This document shows, in pieces, positions 44,841 to 53,603 of a stretch of DNA of 64,000 nucleotides. The stretch comes from Candidatus Acidiferrum typicum (GTDB taxonomy: Bacteria > Acidobacteriota > Terriglobia > Acidiferrales > UBA7541). The stretch is from the NCBI GenBank assembly GCA_025463055.1, contig JAOAPV010000084.1, forward strand, positions 19,158-83,157. Direction: 5' to 3'. Both the position numbers and the translations under genes were made by a program. Numbering within the stretch: the stretch's first letter is position 1; each line of letters opens with the position of its first letter. Below the pieces are notes generated by a model, which was not told the DNA's origin, did not search any database, and saw only the letters and a program-made list of their open reading frames with translations.

Positions 44841-47800
44841 CTACGTTGGGCCACCCTGCGACCAGCGCGTGGATTCCGTGAAAATAGGCTTCAGATCGGC
44901 GCGTTCGATCACCTTCTCAGCTCCGGCTTCTTTGCGGATTTCATCGAGTAGCCGTAGTGCCTCGCGGTAATGGCCCGTGGCTTCGGTTGCGTCGCCGGTT
45001 TCGCGGAGGGCCGTGGCCAGCAGGTAGTGGTCCCTAGCAAGCAGAGTTCTTAGCCCCAGTTTTTCAGCCTTGCCGACGGCGGGCTCAAGTTCCTGCCGGG
45101 CACGTGAATAATCCTTGCTGTTAACGAGGGCCTCGGCCAGGTCCACCGAACATTCGGCTGATAAGTACTTCGATCCGAGGCTGTTTGCTTCTTGAGCCAG
45201 GCTTTCGAGGCTGATGATCGCCTCCCGCGATCGCCCTTCCCTAATCGCTACTTTGGCTAGGCCGACTTTAGACTCGAGTACCTTCTCGGAGTCCTTGGTG
45301 TGCGAAGCCTCCTTGAGGCCCTGCCCATAAAGAGTTCGCGCTGCTTTGAAGTCGCCGCGATAAAAAGCGCTCTCCGCTTGAAAATTAAGGGCCTGCGCGA
45401 TGAGAGGTTGGCTCTTAAGCTGGCGTGCCAAGCTGAGCGCCTCATCCAAGGTCTTCTGGGCTTCTTCTGCGCGCCCCGCATCAGCCAGGGCGCCGCCGTA
45501 TCGGCTCAAAATGTCCGCCAAAGTGGCGCTGCGATCGTTTAGCTCCCGAAAAGTTTTCAGAGCGTCTTCGTGCGAGTTCAGAGCCGCGCCGTAGCGACCT
45601 TGGCGGCCGAACAGAGCTCCCATGCTGTAGGAATCGACAGCCGCGCCACGCTTGTCGCCGGTACCGCGGTAGAGATCGATGGCGCGAAGATAATGGCTGA
45701 GCGCCTGATCGTACTGACCAAGCTTCACGTTGGTCTGGCCCAAGTTGTAAACGGTTTGGACGATTTCGCCCGGCACCTTTAATTTCTCGCGTAATTGCAA
45801 CGCCTGCTGGAAATACGTGAGGGCATTGTCGTACTGGCCGTTTGTAAGATACACGGCGCCAATATCGTTCAGACATTCCGCCTGATAATTTTCGTCGCCT
45901 GAGTCGCGCTGAATTTGCAGCGATTCCATGAACATTTTGAGGGCTTGCTCGTGCTGACCGCGGTCTTCGTAGAAGTTGCCTATATCGATCAGCGTGTCTC
46001 CAACCTCCTTCTTGGCGCCGATTTCTTTTCGCACCTGCATAGCCTCATTCAGGCTGGCGAGAGCCGCGTCCGGTTTGCCGAGGAGCGAATAGACCTGTGC
46101 CATTTCGTTGAGGCTGGCGGCCACGCCACGTTTAAAGCCGATATGACGTTCAATGGCGAGCGCCTCCTGATAATTGCGCAGGGCTTCGTCCGGCTTATTC
46201 ATTAATCTGTAGGCAATGCCCATCGCTTGCAGGATGACGGCTTTCTTCTCGTCATTTCCAAGCCGGATCGAAAGCGTGAGGCCGCGGTTCAGATAGTCGA
46301 GACTGCCCTGCGGGTTATCGCTCATGATCTCCACCCCGCCCATCTTCCATAGGGCCTCGACGGATTGGGGATCGGCTTTAAGTACCGCCGCGTAGTGCTC
46401 GCGGGCTTTTTGGTACGCGCCGGTGTCTTGGTACAGCATCCCAAGGGTGTACTGAACATCGGTGTCGCCAGGCGCAGCCTTGGCAAGATTCTCGTAGGAC
46501 GCTATGGCTTTCGGATAGTCCTTAACTATCCGCGCGTGACCGGCGGCAATCCGGTACTTCTCCTGGGGGGGCAGACTCTCGCTAAGATCGATGGCCTTCC
46601 GAGAATATTTTTCGGCATCGACGTCATATCCCAGCGCGGAGTCTGATTCGGCCAGTCGAGAGTACGCTAGCGCGAATTGAGGATCGTCTTTGATTGCGGC
46701 CTGGAAGGACTTAACGGCCTCGAGGTTCTTGCCGTCGCGCAAGAGCTGTGCACCTTGATTGTAAGCGCGGAGGGCCGGCACGGATTTTGAGGATGGTTGG
46801 AATGAACTGGCCTTCAACTCTTTAAGGACGTCAGGGGAAAGTGCTAAGTTCTGACGGATGAGGTCGGCAAGCCCATCCACGGCTTTGGGGACCTCCGTCT
46901 CATTGGCGGCTTCGATTTTTAAGGGGGCGCGGCGATTGTGCTTCAGATCCAACAGGGTGGCATCGATGCGAATCTGGTCGCCGAACTTGGCGTATTGTCC
47001 CCAAACCACCGTGTCCGAATTGCTGAACTCGGCGATACGTCCAACCATTGTGGGATCGATGGCAGTCCCAGGAGTGACCCGCAAATCGGCCAGCACCTGA
47101 TGCAGGCGGTCCGGCGAAATCGTGCGCATGTACGCAGACTGACCCACGTCGGTGTTCAACATGTCTGCCAGGCTTGGCCCCAGCCAATCGAGCGTTGGGT
47201 CACCGGACCCGTTGCGGAACGGCAGAATCGCCAGCGATACTTCCGGCGCGATCTCCGCTTTGCTTGCTGTCTTGGACGTAAGTTTGCTGCTCACCGCCCA
47301 TGCTCCAACGGCCACCGCCACCGCTAAGCCACCCACTGCAACCCACTTCCATGCGAAACGGCGCCCAGGGCCGGGGACAGTAATCGGTAGCGACGCGAGT
47401 GTCCGGCGCTTGCCCCGCCACGCATCAAGATCGGCAAGTATTTCGCCTGCGCTCTGATAGCGTTGGGCCGTATCTCGCTCCAGGCACTTGCTCACAATCT
47501 CACTCAGCTCACGGGGAATCTCAGATACGAGCTCCATCGCCGGCTGCGCCGCTTCGGTGGTTCGCTTGTAAAGAGACAAGATGGCCGTATCCGCTTTGTA
47601 CGGCGAATTGCCCGTCAGCAGTTCGTAGAAAACGATTCCGAGGGAAAACAAATCTGACCGCGCATCTAATTTCTCGCCTTTCGCCTGTTCCGGCGACATG
47701 TACTGGGGCGTGCCGATCATTGCGCCGGTGCTGGTCATCGCTTCAACCACTTCCACGCTTCGCGCGATGCCAAAATCCATAACCAAAACTTTCCCGTGCG

Positions 47801-48215
47801 CGTCGACCATGATGTTTTGCGGCTTCAGGTCCCGGTGAACTACCCCTTCCATATGCGCGGCTTCCAGCGCGCGGCAGACTTGCTCCATAATGTCTGCTGT
47901 TTCCTTCGGCGCAAATTTTCCCTTCTCACGGACCAGGCTGGACAGATCCCGGCCCTCGATATACTCCATGGTGATGAACTTGACGCCGTCGGCTTCGCCA
48001 AGATCATAGATACGCACCACGTTCCGGTGAGTGACCTGCCGGGCGAGGATTAATTCCTGCTTGAATCGCCGCAGAATTTCGGAGCTCAAAGCGAGATTCG
48101 GACGGATTATTTTCAAGGCCACCAAGCGATCCAACTCGCGGTCCTGTGCCTTGTAAACGGCTCCCATTCCGCCCTCACCGAGGAGCTGCAAAATCTGATA
48201 ACGGTTCCCCAGCAT
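44841..48215 (-). CDS. Membrane Ser/Thr protein kinase with TolB-like and TPR extracytoplasmic region
   Basis: The 1124-residue protein has an N-terminal Hanks-type kinase (5-270): Gly-loop LLGEGGMGAVY, Lys35 in VALKI, HRDLKPQN (D129), DFG at 147-149, and activation-segment end GTPQYMSPEQAKG. All catalytic residues are present. A transmembrane helix follows (about 289-308, WKWVAVGGLAVAVAVGAWAV). The outer part starts with a TolB/adenylate-cyclase-associated type domain (SLAILPFRNGSGDPTLDWLGPSLADMLN, about 326-460). It continues with at least fourteen TPR-like repeats to residue 1100. It follows a zinc-ribbon gene by 10 nt. Such kinases are expanded in Acidobacteriota; the target is unknown. 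It is divergent from the PKS gene. Confidence 0.92.
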   Translation of the reverse strand: MLGNRYQILQLLGEGGMGAVYKAQDRELDRLVALKIIRPNLALSSEILRRFKQELILARQVTHRNVVRIYDLGEADGVKFITMEYIEGRDLSSLVREKGKFAPKETADIMEQVCRALEAAHMEGVVHRDLKPQNIMVDAHGKVLVMDFGIARSVEVVEAMTSTGAMIGTPQYMSPEQAKGEKLDARSDLFSLGIVFYELLTGNSPYKADTAILSLYKRTTEAAQPAMELVSEIPRELSEIVSKCLERDTAQRYQSAGEILADLDAWRGKRRTLASLPITVPGPGRRFAWKWVAVGGLAVAVAVGAWAVSSKLTSKTASKAEIAPEVSLAILPFRNGSGDPTLDWLGPSLADMLNTDVGQSAYMRTISPDRLHQVLADLRVTPGTAIDPTMVGRIAEFSNSDTVVWGQYAKFGDQIRIDATLLDLKHNRRAPLKIEAANETEVPKAVDGLADLIRQNLALSPDVLKELKASSFQPSSKSVPALRAYNQGAQLLRDGKNLEAVKSFQAAIKDDPQFALAYSRLAESDSALGYDVDAEKYSRKAIDLSESLPPQEKYRIAAGHARIVKDYPKAIASYENLAKAAPGDTDVQYTLGMLYQDTGAYQKAREHYAAVLKADPQSVEALWKMGGVEIMSDNPQGSLDYLNRGLTLSIRLGNDEKKAVILQAMGIAYRLMNKPDEALRNYQEALAIERHIGFKRGVAASLNEMAQVYSLLGKPDAALASLNEAMQVRKEIGAKKEVGDTLIDIGNFYEDRGQHEQALKMFMESLQIQRDSGDENYQAECLNDIGAVYLTNGQYDNALTYFQQALQLREKLKVPGEIVQTVYNLGQTNVKLGQYDQALSHYLRAIDLYRGTGDKRGAAVDSYSMGALFGRQGRYGAALNSHEDALKTFRELNDRSATLADILSRYGGALADAGRAEEAQKTLDEALSLARQLKSQPLIAQALNFQAESAFYRGDFKAARTLYGQGLKEASHTKDSEKVLESKVGLAKVAIREGRSREAIISLESLAQEANSLGSKYLSAECSVDLAEALVNSKDYSRARQELEPAVGKAEKLGLRTLLARDHYLLATALRETGDATEATGHYREALRLLDEIRKEAGAEKVIERADLKPIFTESTRWSQGGPT

Positions 48216-48225
48216 CTGTCCGGGC

Positions 48226-48429
48226 CTACCGTTCGGCAGAGATTGTGCGATGAACTGGTTCAGAAGGTTCTGACCAGCCGTGCGTTAGCGTCTGATTTGC
48301 ATCAGGAATAGCGGCCGATACACGGAAGGAATCTTCGATGGTGAGGTCATCCAAGGGCAGTGGAGTGCTGCACTGAGTACAAACGCTGGTACCAGGAGGA
48401 TTGGACAATCCGCACTGCGTGCACTGCAT
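48226..48429 (-). CDS. Small zinc-ribbon protein upstream of kinase
   Basis: The protein is about 67 residues from ATG 48429 (GAAGGTG upstream), starting MQCTQCGLSNPPGTSVCTQC. The two CxxC knuckles with 12 residues between them form a zinc ribbon. The rest is acidic and Ser/Thr-rich (SFRVSAAIPDANQTLTHGWSEPSEP) and could be a phosphorylation target. In related bacteria this ribbon often sits at the N-terminus of the kinase itself; here it ends 10 nt before the kinase start and in another frame, so it is a separate co-translated partner. Confidence 0.7.
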   Translation of the reverse strand: MQCTQCGLSNPPGTSVCTQCSTPLPLDDLTIEDSFRVSAAIPDANQTLTHGWSEPSEPVHRTISAER

Positions 48430-48571
48430 GGATGGAACACCTTCAATCTTGCGAATAACATACACCAGCAAGTAGGTGGTTTCAATTCAGTATCAGGGTT
48501 GCGCGCCTCGCTTAGTGAGCAGAGACTGCGGCCCGCGAGTGACACGGATAGTGCCATTTTCAGCGTCTCTA

Positions 48572-48608
48572 GGGGTAAGTAAGGGCTTCATGGGGGTAAG
48601 TAAAGGCT
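48572..48608 (+). promoter_or_regulatory. Tandem GGGGTAAGTAA direct repeats upstream of PKS
   Basis: GGGGTAAGTAAGGGCT (48572-48587) and GGGGTAAGTAAAGGCT (48593-48608) differ at one of 16 positions and are exactly 21 bp apart, two helical turns. A third, inverted core (TTACCCC, 48651-48657) touches the PKS start codon. The layout fits tandem binding sites for a regulator on one DNA face. Confidence 0.5.
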
Positions 48609-48657
48609 CCGCCTTATTACACCGTCAGAATTCACCCGATACAATCCCTATTACCCC

Positions 48658-51600
48658 GTGAACCGCAAGCCCCCATTCGCGGCCGAAGTGCACTCGTCAG
48701 TTTCGACCGACGCAGTTGCGGCGAAATCGATGCCGGACAGCCGGGAATGCTTAAGAGAACCGGTTGCCATAATCGGTATGGCATGCCGGTTTCCCGGAGC
48801 TGATTCCAGGCAGGATTTGTGGAATCTTCTGCGGAATGGGTTACCTGCAATCGGGGAGATGCCGCCGAACCGATTTGATATCGACTCCTACGTTGATCCA
48901 ACCCCGAATGTTCCTGGCAAGATTGTCAGCCGACGTGGGGGGTTTTTACGAGACGTCGATCGATTTGACACATATTTCTTCGGAATTGCACCTCGAGAAG
49001 CCGAACGGATCGACCCTCAACAAAGGTTGTTATTGGAATTGGGGTGGGAAGTCTTTGAAGATGCAGGCTTGCTGCCCGAGCGATTAGCGGCAAGCCGCAC
49101 CGGAGTATTCGTTGGGATGTGGACCAACGAATATGAGGATTGCATGTTCAACGCCTCCTATGATTGCGACCTGTACACGACCACTGGCGGAGGACGTTAC
49201 GCAGCGTCGGGTCGGCTTTCTTATGCTTTTGACTTACGCGGCCCGAGTATGACGGTGGATACGGCGTGCTCTTCTTCACTTGTCGCCGTTCACTTGGCTT
49301 GCCAAAGTCTCCGCTTGGGGGAGAGCACCATGGCTTTGGCGGGCGGGGTGAACCTGATATTTCAGCCGCATATCTCGATTGGCTATTCTCGGGGACGTAT
49401 GCTTTCGCCCGACGGGCAGTGCAAGTTCGGAGACGCTAGCGCCGATGGCTACGTTCGTAGCGAGGGTGCTGGCCTGGTTCTCCTTAAGTCTCTTTCGCGG
49501 GCACTGGCTGATGGCGACCGTATTCATGCTTTGATTCTCGGGAGCAGCGTAAACAACGATGGCGGAGCGAGCGGCTTACTTGTTGCTCCCAGCGCAGATG
49601 CCCAAGAGGAGATGCTCACACGCGCTTATGAGGATGCCGGTGTCGCTCCTGGGCAGGTCCACTATGTAGAGGCCCATGGAACCGGCACGCGCGTTGGCGA
49701 TCCGGTCGAACTGAAGGCTTTGGCAGCAGTACTGGGGCGCGACCGCCCTAAGGACCGCCCTGCTCAGCTCGGCTCCATCAAAGCAAACATTGGTCACACA
49801 GAAGCGGCATCTGGAATTGCCGGATTGATCAAGGCCGTCCTTGTTCTCCAGAACCGATTAGTTCCTGGGAATCCGCATTTTCGAGAGCCTAACCCGAACA
49901 TTCCCTGGAGCACGTTGCCGATGCTCATGAAACGTGAATTGGCTCCGCTGTGGGTTACGTCGGGCCCGGCAATTGCCGGAGTTAATTCCTTTGGCATCAC
50001 GGGCACGAACGCACACATCGTCCTCCAGGAAGCTCCAGTGCGTGAGGCGAGAAACGAAACGCCAGAAGCCGATATACCCATGGCGAAACGCGAAGCGCGA
50101 CCTCCATTCCTGCTGCCGGTATCGGCGCGCAGCGCGGAAGCACTTCGAGCATTGGCTCTCTCTTATGATCGCTGGTTAGGCCAAGAGGGCTTGCCCGATC
50201 TTTACGATATCGCTTGCAACGCAGCACTTCGACGCACCCACCACGAATATCGCCTGAGTTTAAGCGTCCATTCGGTGGAAGATTTGCGAGAGTGCCTGCA
50301 TGCATTTTTGGCTGGTGAGATCCGCGCCGGAGTGACTCAGAGCATAAAACCAGCAAAGCCCGATAAGTTAGTTTTTGTATTCCCCGGCCAAGGATCACAG
50401 TGGCTGGGCATGGGCCAGGTGTTGCTGGAACGCGAGCCCGTGTTTCGCAACGCATTGCGGGAGTGCGAGCAAGCTCTGAGGAGATACGTCGATTGGTCCC
50501 TACTTGAGCAACTCGCTGCTGCGGAGCCTGAGTCAAGATCGGACGAAATCGATATCGTGCAGCCCATGCTGTTTTCGATTCAAGTTGCGCTGGCCGCATT
50601 GTGGTCGTCTTGGGGAATTCGGCCTGATGCTGTGGTCGGTCAAAGCATGGGTGAAATCGCCGCTGCTTACGTTGCAGGTGCGCTGAATCTGGACGACGCC
50701 GCTCGCGTCATTTGCCGGCGAAGCCAGATCATGCGCCGCGTCAGCGGCAAGGGTTCAATGGCATTGGTAGACCTTAGCTTCGAGCAGGCTTCTGAAGCGA
50801 TCCGAGGATTAGAGGATCAGGTGTCGATCGCGCTTAGCAACAGCGCGCGCTCCACGGTATTGGCCGGGGATCCTGCGACACTGGAATCACTGATCGACCG
50901 GTTCGAGCGAAAATCCATTTTTTGCCGGCGAATCAAAGTCGATGTCGCGTCACACAGCCCTCAAATGGATCCGCTTCGTTCTGATTTGCTCCAGGCGATA
51001 GAAGGCATTGCACCGCAAGCCTCCACCATCCCAACCTACTCGACCGTAACCGGACAACGAATGGAGGGCTCAGGTTTCGATGCGCAATACTGGGCGGATA
51101 ATTTACGGAAACCTGGTCTATTCAGCACGGCTATTAAGGCGTTGCAGTCCGATGGATCCAGCGTTTTTGTCGAGATCAGCCCGCATCCGATCCTTTTGCC
51201 GTCAATTCGGGAAGATTTTCAGCTTTCTGGACATGAGGCGATTACGCTGCCCTCCATGCGCCGCGGTGAAAACGATTTCACGGTGATGCTCGAATCTCTC
51301 GGTTCTCTTCACGCGCACGGCTACGTCGTAAATTGGGGCTCCTTGTATCCAATCCCAGGGCCGCACGTCGACCTCCCTAAGTATCCTTGGCAGCGCGAAA
51401 GATTCTGGTATGAAAGCTCGACTGCAGGTGTCGCTCGCAGGAAGTTACATACCGAGACGCCAAAGGCGGCGGAGGAAGAGCGTTCCAACGTCGAGGCTGC
51501 AGAGGGTGCCAGCCAACCGAAAATCGAGGATTTGCTTTATCGAATTACCTGGCAGCCTCAACTTCTAAAAACTTCGCAGCAATCCCATCTCTCTGCTGAC

Positions 51601-53559
51601 ACTGGGGCGCGCGGCAGATGGATCCTTTTCGCCGATACGCGCGGTGTCGCGCATTCGCTCGCGGCTAAGCTGACAGGCTCTGGCGACGAATGCCTGTTTC
51701 TATTCCCTGGGGAAATGAGTAGGGACTCAGATGATGGTTCATTCTCGCTCGCACCCGATGACGAACAAGGCTTTCATGATTTCTTTGGAAGAGTTCTCTC
51801 GCGGACGTCACCGACTTGTAAAGGCATAGTGTACGCGTGGGGTTTGGGTTCGTGTCCGCCGGTTGAACTTACGGCCGATAAGCTCGATGTCGCAAGTACG
51901 ACAGGATGCGAAACTTTGCTCCATTTGATTCAATGTTTGTCACGCGCCGAAGCAAAGAGCGCTCCCCGATTGTGGCTGGTGACAGCGGGAGCGCACCGCA
52001 TTGTTGATGAGGATAGATCCGAAGGGATCGCGCAATCTCCTCTTTGGGGGATGGGCCGCGTAATCTCGAATGAGCATCCTGAGCTTCGCTGCGTTCGGAT
52101 CGATTTGAGCGCAGCGATCAACAAAGACGAAATCCATTCCCTCACCGATGAGATCTTCGGGGAGTCCAATGAGGAAGAAGTCGCCTTTCGCCGCGGGACT
52201 CGGTACGTGGCGCGGCTGAATTCCTGGGCCGTTCCGGGTCCAGCTCAAGCGCTCAGGAGTGCCTCAACGGCCCCCTCGAGTATCCGACCCACCAACTCAG
52301 AGCAGCCGAGCAATTGGTCGAAAGGCAGTTATCTGATTACAGGCGGGTTCGGTGGTTTGGGTTTAGGGGTAGCAAAGTGGCTGGTCGCCCGAGGCGCGAA
52401 ACACCTAGCATTGGTTGGACGCAGAGGAACGCTCGAGAGCGCGCAAGCGGCGCTGGCTGATTTAAGGCGTGCCGGCGCGGAGGTTTTGGAGATCAAAGCC
52501 GATATATCGCAACCCGATCAGGTCGAGCATCTGTTCGCTCAGACTGAAGAAGCGATGCCAGCGTTGCGGGGTATTTTTCATGCCGCCGGGGTTTTGCAAG
52601 ATTCTCTTCTGTTGCAACTTACTCCAGAGCGCCTGCGGGCGGTAATGGCCCCAAAGGTTCGCGGGGCATGGAATCTGCATCTGACGAGTCTCGGGAAGCC
52701 TCTCGACTTTTTCGTCCTTTTCTCTTCCGTTGTCGGATTGCTCGGTTCACCGGGCCAAGCCAACTACGCGGCAGCGAATTCGTTCCTCGACGCCCTTGCT
52801 TCGTATCGTAAATCTATCGGATTGCCAGGTTTGAGCATCGATTGGGGCCCGTGGTCAGAGGTCGGCATGGTTGCAGCCAAAGCGAACGGCAGCGACCCGG
52901 TTGCGTTTCGAGGACTGGCGAGCGCTTGCCCGGAGGATTACCTCGCGGCTTTCGCTCTATTGCTAAATCGACCCGAAGGTCAAGTTGCTGTTATGCGGTT
53001 CCAGTTGGCTCACTGGCAGGAATTTAATCCCAAGGCAGCAACTTCAAACTTCTTTGCAGAGCTGCGGACGGTCTCAAGCGATGCGCCGGCGAAATCCGGG
53101 CCGGCCGGAAAAGAACCTTCCAAATCCCTGCGGGATTTACTTGCAACGGAGACCAGCAGCCGGCGCAATTCGATAATCGAAGAACACGTAAAGGAACATC
53201 TCTCGAAAATCGTTAGGATTCCCCCCAATCGAATCGAGGCGAACAAGCCTTTTAAGTATTTGGGGCTGGATTCCTTGATGGGTCTTGAGCTGAGGAACAG
53301 TCTCCAAACGAGTTTAGATGTTTCGCTTCCGGCAACCATCGTATTCAACTATCCCACCACTGCACTGCTTTCGCGGTATCTAGCCGACAAAATCGCGCCT
53401 CCAGAGGACGAGTCAGAATTGACGCAGGTCTCCGAGTTCGTACCTGCTGAATTCCCGGGAACACTTGAGACAAATGACCGCGTGGATGAAATTTTGGCAG
53501 AGATTGAGAGCCTTTCTGAACAAGAAGTGCATCGAAGAATGTCGAGCGAGATAACGTAA
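48658..53559 (+). CDS. Type I modular polyketide synthase, KS-AT-KR-ACP
   Basis: The 1633-residue module has KS at about 34-460 with Cys204 (DTACSSS), His340 and His380 intact, and AT at about 570-870 with Ser663 (GQSMGE). The AT specificity stretch reads VASH (763-766) instead of malonyl-type HAFH, which points to methylmalonyl. No dehydratase or enoylreductase is present: the region 960-1220 is the structural half of the KR. The catalytic KR (about 1222-1400) has GGFGGLG, FSSVVG and NYAAAN; the LQD segment suggests a B-type (D-hydroxyl) reductase. The ACP has Ser1539 (GLDSL). The C-terminal helix (RVDEILAEIESLSEQEV) is a likely docking element. There is no loading domain. Start GTG 48658 has no Shine-Dalgarno; ATG 48730 is an alternative. 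Confidence 0.93.
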   Translation: MNRKPPFAAEVHSSVSTDAVAAKSMPDSRECLREPVAIIGMACRFPGADSRQDLWNLLRNGLPAIGEMPPNRFDIDSYVDPTPNVPGKIVSRRGGFLRDVDRFDTYFFGIAPREAERIDPQQRLLLELGWEVFEDAGLLPERLAASRTGVFVGMWTNEYEDCMFNASYDCDLYTTTGGGRYAASGRLSYAFDLRGPSMTVDTACSSSLVAVHLACQSLRLGESTMALAGGVNLIFQPHISIGYSRGRMLSPDGQCKFGDASADGYVRSEGAGLVLLKSLSRALADGDRIHALILGSSVNNDGGASGLLVAPSADAQEEMLTRAYEDAGVAPGQVHYVEAHGTGTRVGDPVELKALAAVLGRDRPKDRPAQLGSIKANIGHTEAASGIAGLIKAVLVLQNRLVPGNPHFREPNPNIPWSTLPMLMKRELAPLWVTSGPAIAGVNSFGITGTNAHIVLQEAPVREARNETPEADIPMAKREARPPFLLPVSARSAEALRALALSYDRWLGQEGLPDLYDIACNAALRRTHHEYRLSLSVHSVEDLRECLHAFLAGEIRAGVTQSIKPAKPDKLVFVFPGQGSQWLGMGQVLLEREPVFRNALRECEQALRRYVDWSLLEQLAAAEPESRSDEIDIVQPMLFSIQVALAALWSSWGIRPDAVVGQSMGEIAAAYVAGALNLDDAARVICRRSQIMRRVSGKGSMALVDLSFEQASEAIRGLEDQVSIALSNSARSTVLAGDPATLESLIDRFERKSIFCRRIKVDVASHSPQMDPLRSDLLQAIEGIAPQASTIPTYSTVTGQRMEGSGFDAQYWADNLRKPGLFSTAIKALQSDGSSVFVEISPHPILLPSIREDFQLSGHEAITLPSMRRGENDFTVMLESLGSLHAHGYVVNWGSLYPIPGPHVDLPKYPWQRERFWYESSTAGVARRKLHTETPKAAEEERSNVEAAEGASQPKIEDLLYRITWQPQLLKTSQQSHLSADTGARGRWILFADTRGVAHSLAAKLTGSGDECLFLFPGEMSRDSDDGSFSLAPDDEQGFHDFFGRVLSRTSPTCKGIVYAWGLGSCPPVELTADKLDVASTTGCETLLHLIQCLSRAEAKSAPRLWLVTAGAHRIVDEDRSEGIAQSPLWGMGRVISNEHPELRCVRIDLSAAINKDEIHSLTDEIFGESNEEEVAFRRGTRYVARLNSWAVPGPAQALRSASTAPSSIRPTNSEQPSNWSKGSYLITGGFGGLGLGVAKWLVARGAKHLALVGRRGTLESAQAALADLRRAGAEVLEIKADISQPDQVEHLFAQTEEAMPALRGIFHAAGVLQDSLLLQLTPERLRAVMAPKVRGAWNLHLTSLGKPLDFFVLFSSVVGLLGSPGQANYAAANSFLDALASYRKSIGLPGLSIDWGPWSEVGMVAAKANGSDPVAFRGLASACPEDYLAAFALLLNRPEGQVAVMRFQLAHWQEFNPKAATSNFFAELRTVSSDAPAKSGPAGKEPSKSLRDLLATETSSRRNSIIEEHVKEHLSKIVRIPPNRIEANKPFKYLGLDSLMGLELRNSLQTSLDVSLPATIVFNYPTTALLSRYLADKIAPPEDESELTQVSEFVPAEFPGTLETNDRVDEILAEIESLSEQEVHRRMSSEIT

Positions 53560-53603
53560 GTACCGCAGAAAGCCCAGCCAGATAAGGTAAGCAACGCATT
53601 CAC

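Noticed and set aside
48226..48429. Zinc ribbon as the true N-terminus of the kinase, split by a frameshift
   Set aside because: The ribbon has its own stop and the kinase its own start 10 nt later, with the kinase domain complete from its first residue.
49997..50599. 200-codon frame opposite the first PKS gene
   Set aside because: Antisense to the conserved KS-AT region, Arg/Pro-rich, no family resemblance.
51530..52320. Possible dehydratase domain between AT and KR in the first PKS
   Set aside because: No HxxxGxxxxP motif is present; the stretch starting LYRITWQP is the structural subdomain of the ketoreductase.
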